Shown here one piece after another: positions 33,672-46,599 of a stretch of 64,000 nucleotides of DNA; the first letter of the stretch is position 1, and each line of letters begins with the position of its first letter. Location of the stretch: assembly GCF_025698545.1 (NCBI RefSeq), contig NC_068565.1, forward strand, positions 2,356,001 to 2,420,000, written 5' to 3'. The translations under genes and the position numbers were made by a program. Origin of the DNA: Gossypium raimondii. Its lineage: Eukaryota; Streptophyta; Magnoliopsida; Malvales; Malvaceae. The notes beneath the pieces were generated by a model, which did no database searches, was not told the DNA's origin, and saw only the letters and a program-made list of their open reading frames with translations.

Positions 33672-36600
33672 ATGATAAACAAGGCGCATGTATTGACGTA
33701 TTTCTATCTATTGATCTACATTTTGCTTTCTTCAGGCGTTATATTGTATAACAAGGTAACTCACTTTATTGTTTTCCACTGTATGTAAATTGTACTGTAT
33801 AGTGTTGCTCTTTTCTGCCTTTGCATTATCATGCAGCAAAATTACATAACCGATCAAGTTTTATTGATCTATTACTTGTAATAGTTAGGTTTAGATTTGG
33901 GTTGCAACTAAAGAAAGCAATGATTTTTCTGTTTCATTTTGACAAGGCAATTATGCAATTCATTTTATCTTTTAATTTTGCAGTGGGTTCTGTCTCCCAA
34001 ATACTTCAATTTTCCTTTTCCTATAACGTTGACAATGATTCACATGGCATTCTCCGGAATCGTTGCATTTTTTCTTATCCGTGTTTTCAAGGTATGAGTG
34101 ACATGCAACTATATTCAATTGCTAGCTATTGTAAGGAATGTCTTCATGCTAAACTGGTGAATGCAAAACAACATATTCCCATCTCACCATTATATGCAAA
34201 TAGCTCTAGGAATGCCAAGTTTGTCACTATAAATTTGATTTTGATTACATTATCCTCAGTTCAATAAGTTAGTGGTCTCTCTATGACCTGAAACTAAAGA
34301 TGCCATTGGATTTTTTGCTGTGTATTTTACCTACTGAAGCAAAATATAAATTTGAGAGCACTATTATTATGTTTCTTTGCAAGCTTCATTTTCCATTATT
34401 TTGCTTAGCTTTGAAGTAAAATTTCCTCTTCTCAATGTCACCATGCAGGTTGTAGCTCCTGTCAAAATGACGTTTGAAATGTAAGTGCTTTTCTTTATCC
34501 GAAGTTGCTATTATTAATCTCAATTATTGCATAGCTATGAGATCCATCTTCTCTCCCCTAACAAATTTTCTCGGTGTTGCAGATATGCAACTTGTGTAGT
34601 ACCTATAAGTGCCTTCTTTGCTTCAAGTCTTTGGTAAGCACTTAACTGTGGTATTGACTTAACTTCCTGTTTTGTGTGTGATTTAATGCTATACTCATTA
34701 AGATGGTATTATTTGTGCCGTGTAATAAGTCATTTCTGTAGGCAACAAGTACAATCATACTACTTGAAAACCCCACTGAGTGCTGAGCATTACTTTATAA
34801 CTTGTTGCTAAGTATTGATCATGTAGTAGATAGTTTGTATCACAGTGAATCCCCCTTTCTGGATGTTTCAGACTGTTTTTTGTTTCAAGTACAGTATTTT
34901 TCCTCAATGGATCTGTTTGCTTTGCTCTCCTAGTGGTTGTTACGGAGTTACTGCACCCAAGTAGTTAGTTTGACTTGACTTTGTTGAAGTACAGAATAAA
35001 ATTTGAATCCAATACACCGAGATGATTACTTTTAAGCTGAAATCAACTTTAGATGCAATATCAGTACCTACAAGAAGTATTATTCCATCTTTTATTTTAC
35101 CTTAAAGAGCTAAGCTTTAAGTGATTTCGTGGAGCGGTCAAGATGCATCTTGTACCCATCCTTCTCGGCATAATGAAGTTTGAATTGCAGCCATTTGCCT
35201 TGATTTCTGTTTCCTTCTCTTAATGTTTGACCATGAAATTGGCTCTAGTGGTACTAATTTGCATTTTGTTTTTTTGCTACTTGCTTTAATGGAATTTAAA
35301 TCATTAAGTGCACTTATGCTATTGAGTTTCCACAAGGTTTCTACAATAGGCTGCAAATTGTTTATGATATAGCGCTTGTTACCTACTGGCTTAACAGAAT
35401 TTTTACAGCTATGTTCTATATTTCTCCCCTTTTGTCGATAGTGTTTTGCATATTCTAAGCATTATTTATTTTCTGTTCTCAATACAGGTTTGGTAACACT
35501 GCCTATTTGCATATATCTGTGGCATTTATCCAGATGCTCAAAGCTCTTAGTATGTGGAAACAAATTGCACTATTTAGTTACATCGAATGAAATCCCTCTG
35601 TAATCTAATGACTGGCCATTTGCATTTTAATGTTACAGTGCCAGTGGCAACATTTTTCATGGGTGTAATGTGTGGCACTGATAAACCAAGGTGCGATGTG
35701 TTCTTAAACATGGTGCTGGTCAGCGTTGGAGTTGTCGTTTCCTCATATGGGGAAATTCATTTTAATATAGTTGGCACAGTTTATCAGGTCACGGGCATCC
35801 TAGCTGAAGCTTTGAGGCTGGTCTTAACTCAAGTCCTACTGCAAAAGAAGGGCTTGACTCTAAATCCAATCACCAGCTTATACTACATCGCACCCTGCAG
35901 GTACACTTCCTTATATATAACCTCTACTGTTAGATGTATGTGCAGGGCATTGCTCACATGGCATTTCATTGTACACGAGATAGCAATGATCATCGTGTGA
36001 TCTATATTTTTTCCTTTTTCCTTGGTGGCAGTTTTGTGTTTCTTTTTGTGCCTTGGTGTTTACTGGAGAAGCCTGGGATGGAAGTTTCACAGATACAATT
36101 CAATTTCTGGATCTTTTTCTCCAATGCTCTTTGTGCTTTAGCTCTGAACTTGTCCATATTCTTAGTAATTGGAAGAACTGGAGCTGTCACCATTAGGGTT
36201 GCTGGTGTCCTAAAAGACTGGATACTGATTGCCCTTTCCACTGTTGTTTTCCCGGAGTCTACAATAACAGGGCTCAATATAATTGGTTATGCAATCGGTA
36301 CTTCTCTACTCTGTATTATGACATTGCTTATTTTCTCTTATGTATTTGAGAAATTTATTGTGGTGAAAACTCATTTTGTTCTCTCCTTCCAGCTCTTTGC
36401 GGTGTTGTCATGTACAACTACATAAAGGTTAAGGATGGTCGTACACCTCAGCTCCCTTCGGATAGTATTCCTGAGAGATTAACAAAGGTCAGTCTTCTTA
36501 AATCTCAATAGTCAATAACATCATTATCATGTCGTAATGTTTAATTACTTGACTTTTGTCTCTGAAAACCTACTATAATCATACTAGCAAATAAACTTGC

Positions 36601-37256
36601 AACGTGCATATTGGGGATAAATATCAAAACTATACAGGAACTTTGATTCAATGCGTACTGTGATACATGAACTTTTTGATTTTATGCAATTGTATACATT
36701 AATTTTGATTTCAGTTAAATTTTCACAAACCATTAATACAATAGCCAATGTGGCATGATTTTAAGTGTTCTTTTGTGCATATATAAACAATTATATTTGA
36801 CCAAGATGTGAATAACTAGAATAATTTGTCCTTTTCTAAATGTGTACAATTGAATCAATGTCAAAGTTTTATTCATACAATTGAATAGAAATAAAAGTTT
36901 CATATGTATAATTGTACCAATTCAAAAGTTTTTTTTATTTAATCATATCACACATCAAATCAAAATTCTTGTGTAATTTTGAGATTTAACCCTATATATC
37001 GTGATGGTGTCAAGTTCTAAAATACTACATAAATGTGTGGCTTTGCACATTTAAGATCTCTTTTCTCTTGTTAATATAGGATTGGAAGTTGGAGAAAAAG
37101 TCATCTGACATATTCACCCCGAATGCCAACAACGATGCCAACGGAGGAAGCAATTTCAACGGCTCTGAATTGAATGACGAAGAAGCACCTCTACTTTCAT
37201 CAAGAATATCGCTTTTAGGGCGCCAGCTCAGCAACTCTAGCACTCAACGTGTATAG
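33672..37256 (+). CDS. Probable sugar-phosphate/phosphate translocator (TPT/NST family), 9 exons, 378 aa
   Basis: Exons: 33672-33755, 33984-34091, 34449-34480, 34583-34633, 35488-35549, 35639-35900, 36032-36297, 36393-36487 and 37080-37256, all in frame with GT...AG borders. The protein is a multi-spanning carrier of the drug/metabolite transporter superfamily, with about ten hydrophobic segments. Conserved runs include SGVILYNKWVLSPKYFNFPFP, MIHMAFSG, AFIQMLKALMPVATF, VVVSSYGEIHFN, EALRLVLTQVLLQKKGL, and RVAGVLKDWILIALST near the C-terminus. It closely resembles Arabidopsis At1g48230/At3g17430-type proteins, predicted Golgi or endomembrane carriers whose substrate is not established. The C-terminal tail is hydrophilic, with ELNDEEAPLLSSR, a possible acidic dileucine sorting signal (inference). 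Length is normal for the group. Confidence 0.94.
36613..36985. repeat. Dispersed noncoding repeat in intron 8 of the translocator
   Basis: Text such as ATACATGAACTTTTTGATTTT, TTTCACAAACCATTAATACAATAG and AAAGTTTCATATGTATAATTGTACC matches the two arms at 52897-53228 and 53585-53888. It is noncoding and lies between exons 8 and 9. Confidence 0.55.
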
Positions 37257-37784
37257 AGACTAGAGAACCATACTATTTGGACGACAAAGGAATTGCAAAA
37301 AGAAGCCAATTCACATAAGCCCTAGCCTTCTAAGTTGAAGGGAAGGGAAAGAGGTAATTCTTTTGGAAGGGGATTTGATTGATTGATGTTTCATACTTAA
37401 AAAAATCATAGAGCAAATGTTATTGTAATTACTTTTGATTTGATTTTTGTATGCATGCATAGCATGCAAAGATTATTGCAAGCTCCGAGACTGCGTAATT
37501 TGGGTGATTAACTTATGACACGGGACGAGCTTTACCGTAAGTAATATAGCCAGCTTAGTGACACTCTTATTTGGATAGGCTTGCATTGCATTGCATTCTT
37601 TAACCTCTACTTGCTCATACTCACTGATATCGAACCATTTTTGGATTCGTAAATGTTGCAGTATTTTTATTATTATGTTCATTAAGTTGATGGTAAGTAC
37701 TTGATCGTGCCCCTTGTTTTTCTTAGCTTTTTGTCTTTTAATTTCTTTAACAATCTTAAAAGTATGCCACTCCTTGTTTGAATT
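37257..37784. other. 3' flank of the translocator gene
   Basis: The sequence 37257-37470 is probably 3' untranslated. No separate gene seen. An open frame on the minus strand at 37473-37682 has no recognisable character. Confidence 0.4.
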
Positions 37785-38045
37785 GGAACGGCTGGTTAGA
37801 TTGGTTGGATCAAGAACCGGTCAGGGTATCGGTTCAGAGAAAGACCGGTTGGCCCTGTAGTCGGTATAGACTAGTTGAATCAGATTAAAATCAGTTGAAC
37901 TAGACAGTTGAATTGAAGTTCTTTTTTTGCTTTTATTTATTTATTTATTTTTAGTTTTTATGAATTTTTAATGATGCATTTAATTAAACTAGATGGATTG
38001 GTTAATCAGTTTGACCATTAATTCGGTTCTGAAAATCTTGATTGA
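37785..38045. repeat. Dispersed repeat of the 'CCGGTTCAACC' type
   Basis: GGTTGGATCAAGAACCGGTCAGGGTATCGGTTC, an AT-rich centre with TTATTTATTTATTTAT, and TTAATTCGGTTCTGAAAATCTTGATTG follow the same plan as 50549-50813. No coding capacity. Confidence 0.5.
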
Positions 38046-38575
38046 AGGTTCCATTGATAGACAAGAAAGAGGGAGATTGTGAATGGAATGGTGGTTCATT
38101 TGTCCAACTGAGAAGAGCTCGCATAGTTGATCATGTCCATAAATCTATGTTCTTACATATGAGCAAAGTTATAAATATTGGATTATATCAGCCGACTGAT
38201 CCGTGGTTTAATCGGTAGAACTGTGAAAGTTGGTTAGTATGGTTCTATCATATAAGTTGAATTTGAACATTAGAGAACAGAAACTATTTAAGCAAAAAAA
38301 AAAAACCAAAAATTGAGAACTGTAAAATTTGAATAAATAAAATCATATTTTTGTTTTTATTTTTTTTTTCAAAATGAAATTTTCATTATGTTTTGATTCT
38401 TTTCGTAAGTTTTATACTTGATTGATTCGAGAGAATTGAAAAACAAAACTTTAACCGATCGATTCAAACAATTCAACATGATATGGAATTTTAATAACAA
38501 TGCTAGTAAGTTCTTATCGTCAATAGTAATTTGTTAAGTATAAATAATGAAATTCTATTACCTTCGAATCAACAC

Positions 38576-39101
38576 TAGATGTGATTATGGGTTGGGTCCA
38601 AGTAAAAATTAATGTTTATTTGTTAGGCTTGGCTCAAATGAAAATGTTAAAAACTTGGGTTCGACTCGGTCTGCCCATAATAATTTTTTATATTATTTTT
38701 TACATAACTTTTAAATATATATAATACATTAAAAATACTAAAAATATTAAAATATAATATTAAGATAAATGCAACTTAACAAGAAAATGACTCTAAAATA
38801 ATAACAAAATTAACAATAAAACAAGTGTTATACAATATCCAAACAATAACAACAAAATAGTAACAATATAATAGTGGAATTGTAGCACAATACAAAGAAA
38901 ACAACAAGAAAATATCATTAAAATAATAAAAAATAACAAATTTTTTTTTTTGGCATTTAGGGAATTCGGACCGAGTTGAGTTTAGAAAATAAATATCTTA
39001 CCCGATACATGACTCGTTTTTAAAACGAGTCTTTTTTTTTACCCAAACCCATTTTTCGAGTGGGTCTTCTGATCTGGTCAGATATCCTATGAGCAGGTCT
39101 A
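38576..39101. mobile_element. hAT-like MITE, 526 bp, near-perfect 8-bp target duplication
   Basis: Ends TAGATGTGATTATGGGTTGGG and ...CCTATGAGCAGGTCTA are imperfect inverted repeats. Flanks ATCAACAC (38568-38575) and ATTAACAC (39102-39109) differ at one base, as expected for an 8-bp hAT-type duplication. The interior has AATATCCAAACAATAACAACAAAATAGTA, shared with 55713-56255. No transposase frame. Confidence 0.72.
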
Positions 39102-39109
39102 ATTAACAC

Positions 39110-40255
39110 CAAAAAAATCTAATTTCAGATCAAGATGATTTACCCATAAATATCCTTGACACTACATTGCAAACACTGGGTAGATTAAACTCGACTCTAA
39201 AATGTCAAATTTTAGAACCTCAACCTAATTGAGATGATGTTGATTTTGTCTAAAATTGTACATACGCAATGAAAAAAAAAGTATATACACGTGTTGGCCA
39301 TAAACCGGGTCAAAATCTGGCCCATTGACTGCTTTGATTTCTTGACGGGTCAGAAAGATATATCTTTTAATCGAAAATGTAAACAAAACAACGCCACATC
39401 TTTTTCTATTTGGACCACCATTCATCAGTCACGTAAAATCCACATCAACAAAACTTATCCCTAATAAATAAATGCTATAAATGATTGAATTGGAATCTTA
39501 AACCAAATAAACAATGTCTATAATTTTCAATTTATTATAACCTGGGGTCCAATTTTTTTTTTACAGAAATTGTTCACCTAATTTTGTCCCTTTTGAATTA
39601 TTAAAATAAATAATTTTTTAAAAATAAGAAAATAATAAAAAAATTGTATTTAAACTTTTAATTATATCGATAATGAATTTCTTTGATTATAGACCTTACA
39701 AATAAAATTTATGGTCATTTTTTAATTATTTAAGAGAAATTATTTCTCTTTACCCGAATCTCAAACTCCAAACCATGAACTTTGAACTCTGTAAGTTTAG
39801 AGTTTAGGGTTTTAATTCATGGCTTGAGTTTATGTTCAGGTTTAAGATTTGGGATCTAGGGTTTAGAGTTTAAGATCAAAAAATTACTAAAATTATGGAT
39901 TAATGATATAAGGAGAAGAACCTATCAAACAATTTCTCCTTAAAATAGGGTAGCGTAAAAAATAATAAAAAACGCTTGAGATTATCCATAATTTGCTTGT
40001 GAAATTATATTTAAAATAGAAAAAATATTACCGGGTTGACCCAAATATGTGTAACTCTTATCCAATACCCGAAAACCAAAATTCATTGTACAAAGTAGCT
40101 TATATATTGCTTATTAAATTTTATAATTAAGATATAAAAGGATAGGGACCAATCACATAATTCTACCTTTTTCTTTTATCGTTACACTTACAATACGATT
40201 TATCCAATTAAAATCGACTTTTAAAAACATTCGATTTTTCGTTTCTACTTTTTTG
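39110..40255. other. Intergenic region upstream of PDK
   Basis: Contains 39765-39890 with repeated TTTAGAGTTTAGGGTTT-like words resembling degenerate telomere-type repeats, otherwise AT-rich. No gene seen; the minus-strand open frame 39225-39425 looks fortuitous. Confidence 0.4.
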
Positions 40256-40461
40256 GGGTTTTTGCCGTTTTGCATCATCATCATCATCATCATCAACCTC
40301 CAATCGTCTATCTCTATGTTAGTGTCATATTTTCCTTACAACGAAGTTCTTGGAATTGCATGTTGCTCGCCGCCTGGGGGGCCTGGCTGAAGAAAGGTCT
40401 TAGCTGAATTGTACAAACAGTGAAGGGGGAGGGAGGTTTGTTTCTTTTACAAGGAACGGTG
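40256..40461 (+). promoter_or_regulatory. Probable PDK 5' leader with (CAT)n repeat
   Basis: A (CAT)n run of eight units at about 40273-40298 sits between a T-rich stretch and the start codon at 40462. It is probably in the transcribed leader. No clear TATA box is visible in the preceding 150 bases. Confidence 0.4.
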
Positions 40462-43400
40462 ATGGCGGCTAAGAAGGCGAGTGAATCTTTCTCCAAGACC
40501 TTAATTGAGGAAGTTCACAAATGGGGTTGCATGAAACAGACAGGGGTGAGCTTGAGGTACATGATGGAGTTTGGGTCTAAGCCTACTCAACGAAACTTGT
40601 TGATTTCGGGTCAGTTTCTCCATAAGGAGCTTCCTATTAGAATTGCCCGAAGAGCAATTGAGCTTGAGAGCCTCCCTTATGGTCTTTCTGAGAAGCCTGC
40701 TGTTTTGAAGGTTCCTTCTTTCTTTTATGCTTTTTTGATGGGTTTGCTGCTATTTTCTGTATCCCACACCAACTATTTGATTTTTTATGCCAATGGGTTT
40801 TTTGTTTGTTGTTTTTGCCAAAATGGGTATTTATATCACAAATTCAACTTGACTCTTTTTTTTTTCTCCTTTGCATACGTGATTCTGCATACCGGGTCTT
40901 TTACATTTAATTAAATAATTGGTAATTAATTCATTTTTACTGTACAAGGATATTCTTCTTGTCTCTGCCTTGTGATTTTCAAGTTATTTGTTGCCCTTGA
41001 CATAGGTTGCTTGCTTTTTTATGCTGTCTGTTGACCTTTTAGAGCCTCTAATGGAATCATGGAGAAATTCTTTGTACCCTGAATCAGCTTTTGAGGCCAT
41101 GGTTTCTTTAGAATGATATGTTGCTTAAAACATTATCTAGTGCAGTTGACGGGCTCTCGTCTCACAATTTGATTTCATATTTGAATCATGTTCTTGCTGC
41201 AGAACCTATTCTTTTGAACACTGTTGATCCTTGCATTATGTGGGAGTTCTTTGTTTTGAATCTAAAGATTGGTTTACAAGATGATGGATCAAGTGTTGAA
41301 TTTTGATGATATAAAGTAATAACTCTTATCTGTTTTAACTTGTTCTTAGGTGAGAGACTGGTATTTGGATTCCTTTCGTGACTTAAGATCTTTTCCCGCG
41401 ATCAAGGATACCAATGATGAGAGGGAATTTACACAAATGATTAAGGCTATCAAGGTGAGACACAACAATGTGGTCCCTATGATGGCTTTGGGGGTTCAAC
41501 AGTTGAAGAAAGGCATGGATCCAAAGATCGTTTATGAGGATCTTGATGAGATTCATCAGTTTCTAGATAGATTTTACTTGTCAAGAATTGGAATCCGTAT
41601 GCTTATTGGTTCGTTTCATGTTCATTTTTTTTACCATGATGATAATCTACTGTTTTAGTCTGTAACACCTGCTGGTTACTATTTTTTAATATTTTCATTT
41701 GTTACAGCTTCTTGAAGCTGGTGTTTAAACACCGTCTACATGTTTAAATTTTGGTGAAAGCAGGGCAGCATGTGGAGCTGCATAACCCTAATCCTCCTCT
41801 GCATTGTGTGGGCTATATACACACAAAAATGTCTCCGGTGGAGGTGGCTCAAAATGCTAGTGAGGATGCTCGCTGTATTTGTTTGCGGGAGTATGGTAGT
41901 GCTCCTGAAGTTAATATCTATGGTGATCCCAAATTTACTTTCCCGTAAGTTGGTTTAATCTCACCTTCGTCAAGTTTGCTATATTTAGTTTCACCTAGAT
42001 TTTTCATCTCTTTCATTTTCAATACACTTTCAATTATTGGATTCTCCAAAGCAATTCTGGTTCTTTAGTTTAGTCATAAATCCGGTAATCAACAATCATT
42101 TGATTTCCGTCCTATGTTACTATGTATCATGTGTTTTCTTGATAACAGGTATGTTCCAACACACTTGCATCTTATGGTATTTGAGTTGGTCAAAAACTCC
42201 TTGCGTGCTGTCCAAGAGCGTTATATGGATTTGGATAGAGTTGTGCCACCTATTCGAATAATAGTTGCTGACGGAATTGAGGATGTAACCATAAAGGTAG
42301 TTTATCGTGCTTTGTTATCCATAGAACTTTGAGCAACTATTTCCTTTTTATCTTTCTTTCTTTTTGTTTGCGGAAGAGCATGGGGATTTAAAGTTTTTAA
42401 TGTATACGATCAAACATACACTATGTTTTTACTCATTGTCTAACAATATAACTTCCTTTAACTGGCTATGCAGGTCTCTGATGAGGGGGGTGGCATACCA
42501 AGAAGCGGTCTTCCCAAGATTTTCACATACCTATACAGCACTGCCAGAAACCCATTGGACGAGCACTCAGATCTGGGAACAGCTGATACAGTAACCATGG
42601 CTGGATATGGTTATGGGCTACCAATAAGCCGCTTGTATGCTCGATATTTTGGAGGAGATCTTCAAATTATCTCCATGGAAGGATATGGTGAGTGCAGTTT
42701 GCTATGGTTTGACCACTTAAACTCTTGCAAAATTAAGGTCAAGATCTGATGTCTTGACAGTTGATCTGTTTTCCTTGTAAGCATTTGGTTGGCAACACAT
42801 GCGTGTTTACATGTGTGTGCATGTATTCTTGCCCATATCTAGTTTTTGGTATCATCATATAAGATGAGCTCACTCTAGAAAGTTTTCCCTTGCCATCAAG
42901 GCATAACTGTATCGAAGCCAATCTGAGTGCTTTTTCCATGCGAAAAGCAGTATAGTGACCTTGATAATCTAGACTTGCAAAAATGCAATTATAAAATAGG
43001 GAGCCATGCCACTAAGGCCTTGGCTCTGTTCGCAAGTCTTGAGGTCTTTGCCTTTGAGTGCCCAAATTCAAGTCCCACCCTCCTGAAAATTATGTGTGGG
43101 TTGGTTAGTTAGTTGAATTGAAATTTTAGTTAGTTAGTTTGAATTGAGTTTAGTCATTCAATTCAGTACTTGTAATGAATGATTCTTATTGGAACTGTTG
43201 GTAGGATTGTTAGAGGGTCCTAGTTTTGTTCATGTTGGAAATAGGTAATTACCTCATAACTAATAGTTAATGAAGCATTTTACCCTTTCTTAACTCTTGA
43301 AATTTGAGATTTTCTCAGTAAATAGTAAGATAAAGTCTGCATTTTTAATGATGGCAAGTTTTGTAAATATCAAAATCCTCAAAAGTTCATAAAACGCTAC

Positions 43401-43985
43401 AATCTAGACTCGATCTATATAGTTTGTTGCCTGTTAGACTATATCATATGTACCAAATATAAAAAACTCAAAGTTGGTAGACAGATAAAATGATAGGCAA
43501 TAAGGCATAATGAAACAAACAGTTTGTTGCAGAAGAACCAATCTTCTTCTAAATTACTGTACTTAGACTGTAGGGTTTTGTTGCGACTGTGGGGTTGCAA
43601 TTATCATGGTACAGTTTCTGAGACACATGTTTGTAGTTGTTCTCAAAAACTGACATAGCTTAGTAGTTTCATGTTTCGTAATACTTGTGTGGTTCTGGTT
43701 GTTATGTTGGGTTATCCCGAACTCCCGATATCAACTGTTTCTTATTATTGATAGCAAGAGATGATATTGTGCGATCGAGCTGCATTAACACGGCTTGTAT
43801 CTTGAAATGCTTTATTTTTCACCTTCCCGAGTGCTTGTATTACTGGCTTTCTTAAGATTTATTCACTTATTGTGTTTTCTCTGTCTAAATTAACCCATTA
43901 GAAACTTATCTGTTTTTTTCTTGCAGGGACTGATGCATATCTTCATTTGTCTCGTTTGGGAGATTCACAAGAACCCTTGCCATGA
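40462..43985 (+). CDS. PDK: Mitochondrial pyruvate dehydrogenase (acetyl-transferring) kinase, 6 exons, 369 aa
   Basis: Exons 40462-40710, 41350-41608, 41764-41944, 42149-42296, 42474-42687 and 43927-43985 join in frame. The kinase phosphorylates the E1-alpha subunit of the mitochondrial pyruvate dehydrogenase complex and switches it off. It uses a GHKL (histidine-kinase-like) ATP fold to modify serine. Visible boxes: the N-terminal regulatory helical region (RYMMEFGSKPT, FLHKELPIRIARRAIEL), the N box with ELVKNSLRAV (242-251), G1 DEGGGIPRSG (282-291) and G2 GYGYGLPISRLYA (323-335). All ATP-binding residues look intact. The length matches the plant enzyme (about 366 aa). Intron 5 is the longest (1239 bp). 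The start ATG follows the leader directly and gives the usual MAAKKASE-type beginning. Confidence 0.95.
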
Positions 43986-44869
43986 TTTCATGAAATAAGT
44001 TCATGGCAAAATTAGGGTTTTAGGGAAATTGTGATGCATTTCTATGGATTGTGTAATTTCCAATAAATTGGTATTTGGCTCATACTACATTTCATGTTCT
44101 AGCATCAATTGTTGCAAATGGAAAAGTACCCTCCTTTACTGCTTTTATGAACCGCCAATTCTCCTTTAACTTTTTTAACATTTTCTTGCGCACCAAACAT
44201 ACCAGAGAAGCTTGCAGGCATGTCTGCACTATCGGGATGACAATGGGGCGGGGAGGGGCGGGTGATTTATGACACTCACTCAAGCTTACTTTGTTTCGAA
44301 CTTTATTTGATATTTTCGTACTTTCTCTTTCTGAATTCAAATTGACTTGAACTCATTTCGTCTCGAACTTTATTTGATACTTTTGTATTTTGGCTTCCGA
44401 CTCTGATCATAAAATGATTTCCTTGATCTTATGTCAAAGTTTTAAATAATATTTTACATTATATTGGTTTTTTTTTTTATAAAAGGAAACCAAATATACA
44501 TTCTAATTTTTATAAAATTAATAAATATTAATAAGATGTATTTAAAATGTTTATAAAATTAAAATATACATTAAATCTTTTTATAGAATCAAGAAATTAT
44601 AATTGAAAATATAAAAATAATTATAAAAAGTAAATATATTAATGTGGGATGTCGACGTGATTCTAATAAAAATATAAATATATATTTAATCAACTATAAA
44701 ATATAAAATATAATTAACAAAAAATTAATAAAAACCGAACAAAACCTACGTATAGCTAAAGACTCACATATCATAATTCCACTCCAACCTAAATACTTAA
44801 AAAGGATCTGACAATTTATTTTTAATGTTTATGTTGGGGAAAATAGTTATGTTTCAGAAATCATGATTG
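43986..44869. other. PDK 3' flank and intergenic DNA
   Basis: The first ~150 bases are probably 3' untranslated. After 44280 there are 'gaactttatttgata' near-repeats and AT-rich DNA. No gene seen. Confidence 0.4.
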
Positions 44870-44877
44870 CTGCTAAG

Positions 44878-45274
44878 TAGAGGTGATCATGGGCTGGGCG
44901 GCCCGGCCCGACGGCTCGTCCGAAATATGGGAGGGTTCGGGTAAAAATATAGGCTCGAAATATGGGTTTGGGCAAAAAAACGAAGCTCGTTTAGAAAACG
45001 GGCCAGGCCTCGGGCACCACTTTTTTGGCCCAGGCCTGGCCCGAATATAATATATTTATATTTATTTTTTTAATTTTAAAATACTTTTTTATTTTTTTAA
45101 TTTTACAATAAATTTTTGGTGTTTATTAAAAAAATAGGTTGGACTGGGCCGGGCCGGACTTAAGATTTTTTTCTAAGCCGGGCCTGGACAAAATTTTAGA
45201 CCCATATTTCAGGCCGGGTCCGAACCTAGGACACGGGCCAAATTTTTTCTGAGCCCGGCCCATAATCACCTCTA
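44878..45274. mobile_element. hAT-like MITE, 397 bp, perfect 8-bp target duplication
   Basis: Terminal inverted repeats TAGAGGTGATCATGGGC... and ...GCCCATAATCACCTCTA. Direct flanks CTGCTAAG at 44870-44877 and 45275-45282 are identical. The interior has GGCCCGGCCCG-rich arms around an AT-rich centre, giving strong internal pairing and local GC richness unlike its surroundings. No coding capacity. TAGRG-type ends and an 8-bp duplication are hAT hallmarks. Confidence 0.88.
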
Positions 45275-45479
45275 CTGCTAAGCACAATTCGTGGCAAAAG
45301 AGGCGTGGCATGAAAGTGAAAATTCTACTGCAATTTGGATTACATCGTTTAACGTACCCCAAAGATAACAAATGCCCAATCATCTGTTTATTCGTTATTT
45401 CAATAAAAAAAATACATTTATTGAAGTTTTTTTTATTAAGAATTAAATTATATATTTTTATTTAAAAAATAGTAAATTA

Positions 45480-45780
45480 ATTATTATACATTAAATAAAA
45501 AAGTAATTACTTTTTTTAGTTAAATTTTTCTATCAATTTTTATTGTTAAAAACTGATGTAACCGACGAAATAATTAAATAGTTGCACATAGCGTGCCTAG
45601 TATACCTCATTTTGACGTGCATAGATCAGAATTTAATAATAGAAATGGATAAAATTTTTAACAAAAATATCAGTTTACTCTCTAATCTAACATACATAGA
45701 CTAATTTACTTATTTTTTTAGTAGAGTAAGCAAAATGCAATCAGATTTCTAATATAAGGGCCTCCACGATATATTTACCC
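45480..45780. repeat. Copy of the 5300-type dispersed repeat
   Basis: Shares with 5300-5628 the TTAATAATAGAAATGGATAAAATTTTTAAC-type middle and the right end ATGCAATCAGATTTCTAATATAAGGGCCTCCA. The left end is less clear. Confidence 0.45.
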
Positions 45781-46500
45781 TCGTTTAACCGTTTGTTAAG
45801 AAAATAAAAATCTATTTAATTATGTATTGGATTATAGCACATCAATGTTGTTGGTGAAATTTTTATGTACAACGATAGTTATAAAAAAAGGATAAATATG
45901 GTTTTGATTGAAATGATAAAATAAGTTTTAAAATTTATGTTTTTATTGTTTAAATCTCATTTTTGTATTTTTTAAGATTTATTTATTAGCTTAGTATTTA
46001 ATATACTGATAATATATATTTTTAACTTTAAATGAAATAAATTTTAAAATTTAAATTAAAAATTTTAAAATATTTTGCTTTAAATTTAATTATAAAATGT
46101 ACACATATTAATATAAAACAATATGTTTTTAATATTTCATTAATTTTTAAATCGAGATATAAGCCTTTGCATGAACTGAGCTGATTCTAAAATTTATTTA
46201 ACTTCCAACCTCAACGCGACTCAACTTGACCCATGGACTCCACGTGGTCATCCAACCTTTTCTAAAATATCCTTTAACTTTAAGGACTAAATCGATAAAT
46301 GGAATAAAACTACAGTGCCTTTTTATTTTATTTTTTCTATGCATGTCAGGTTCAATTAACCTTAAAGCAGCTTTCGTAAACTCACCGACAAACAAAATTC
46401 AATAAATAAATAAATAAACAAATAAATAATCATGCTGTTATAGTTAACACCACTGAGTTCGTACCTACGTACATACCTACATAATTACATATATATTATA
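45781..46500. other. Intergenic, AT-rich
   Basis: No gene recognised. An (AAAT)n microsatellite with one CAAA variant lies at about 46402-46428. Confidence 0.4.
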
Positions 46501-46599
46501 CTAATTTAAAACTACATACAAACATAATCCGTACATTATAAGCGAAATTTTTAGACTCCACGAGCAGTGTCCTATAAAATTATAAAAAAATATTAAAAA

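Noticed and set aside
39765-39890. Interstitial telomere-like repeat
   Set aside because: Words such as TTTAGGG occur irregularly and are not in tandem; may be chance in T/A-rich DNA.
42990-43090. tRNA-like sequence in PDK intron 5 (TTCAAGTCCCACC)
   Set aside because: Only a weak B box and no acceptable A box; no second copy seen in the window.
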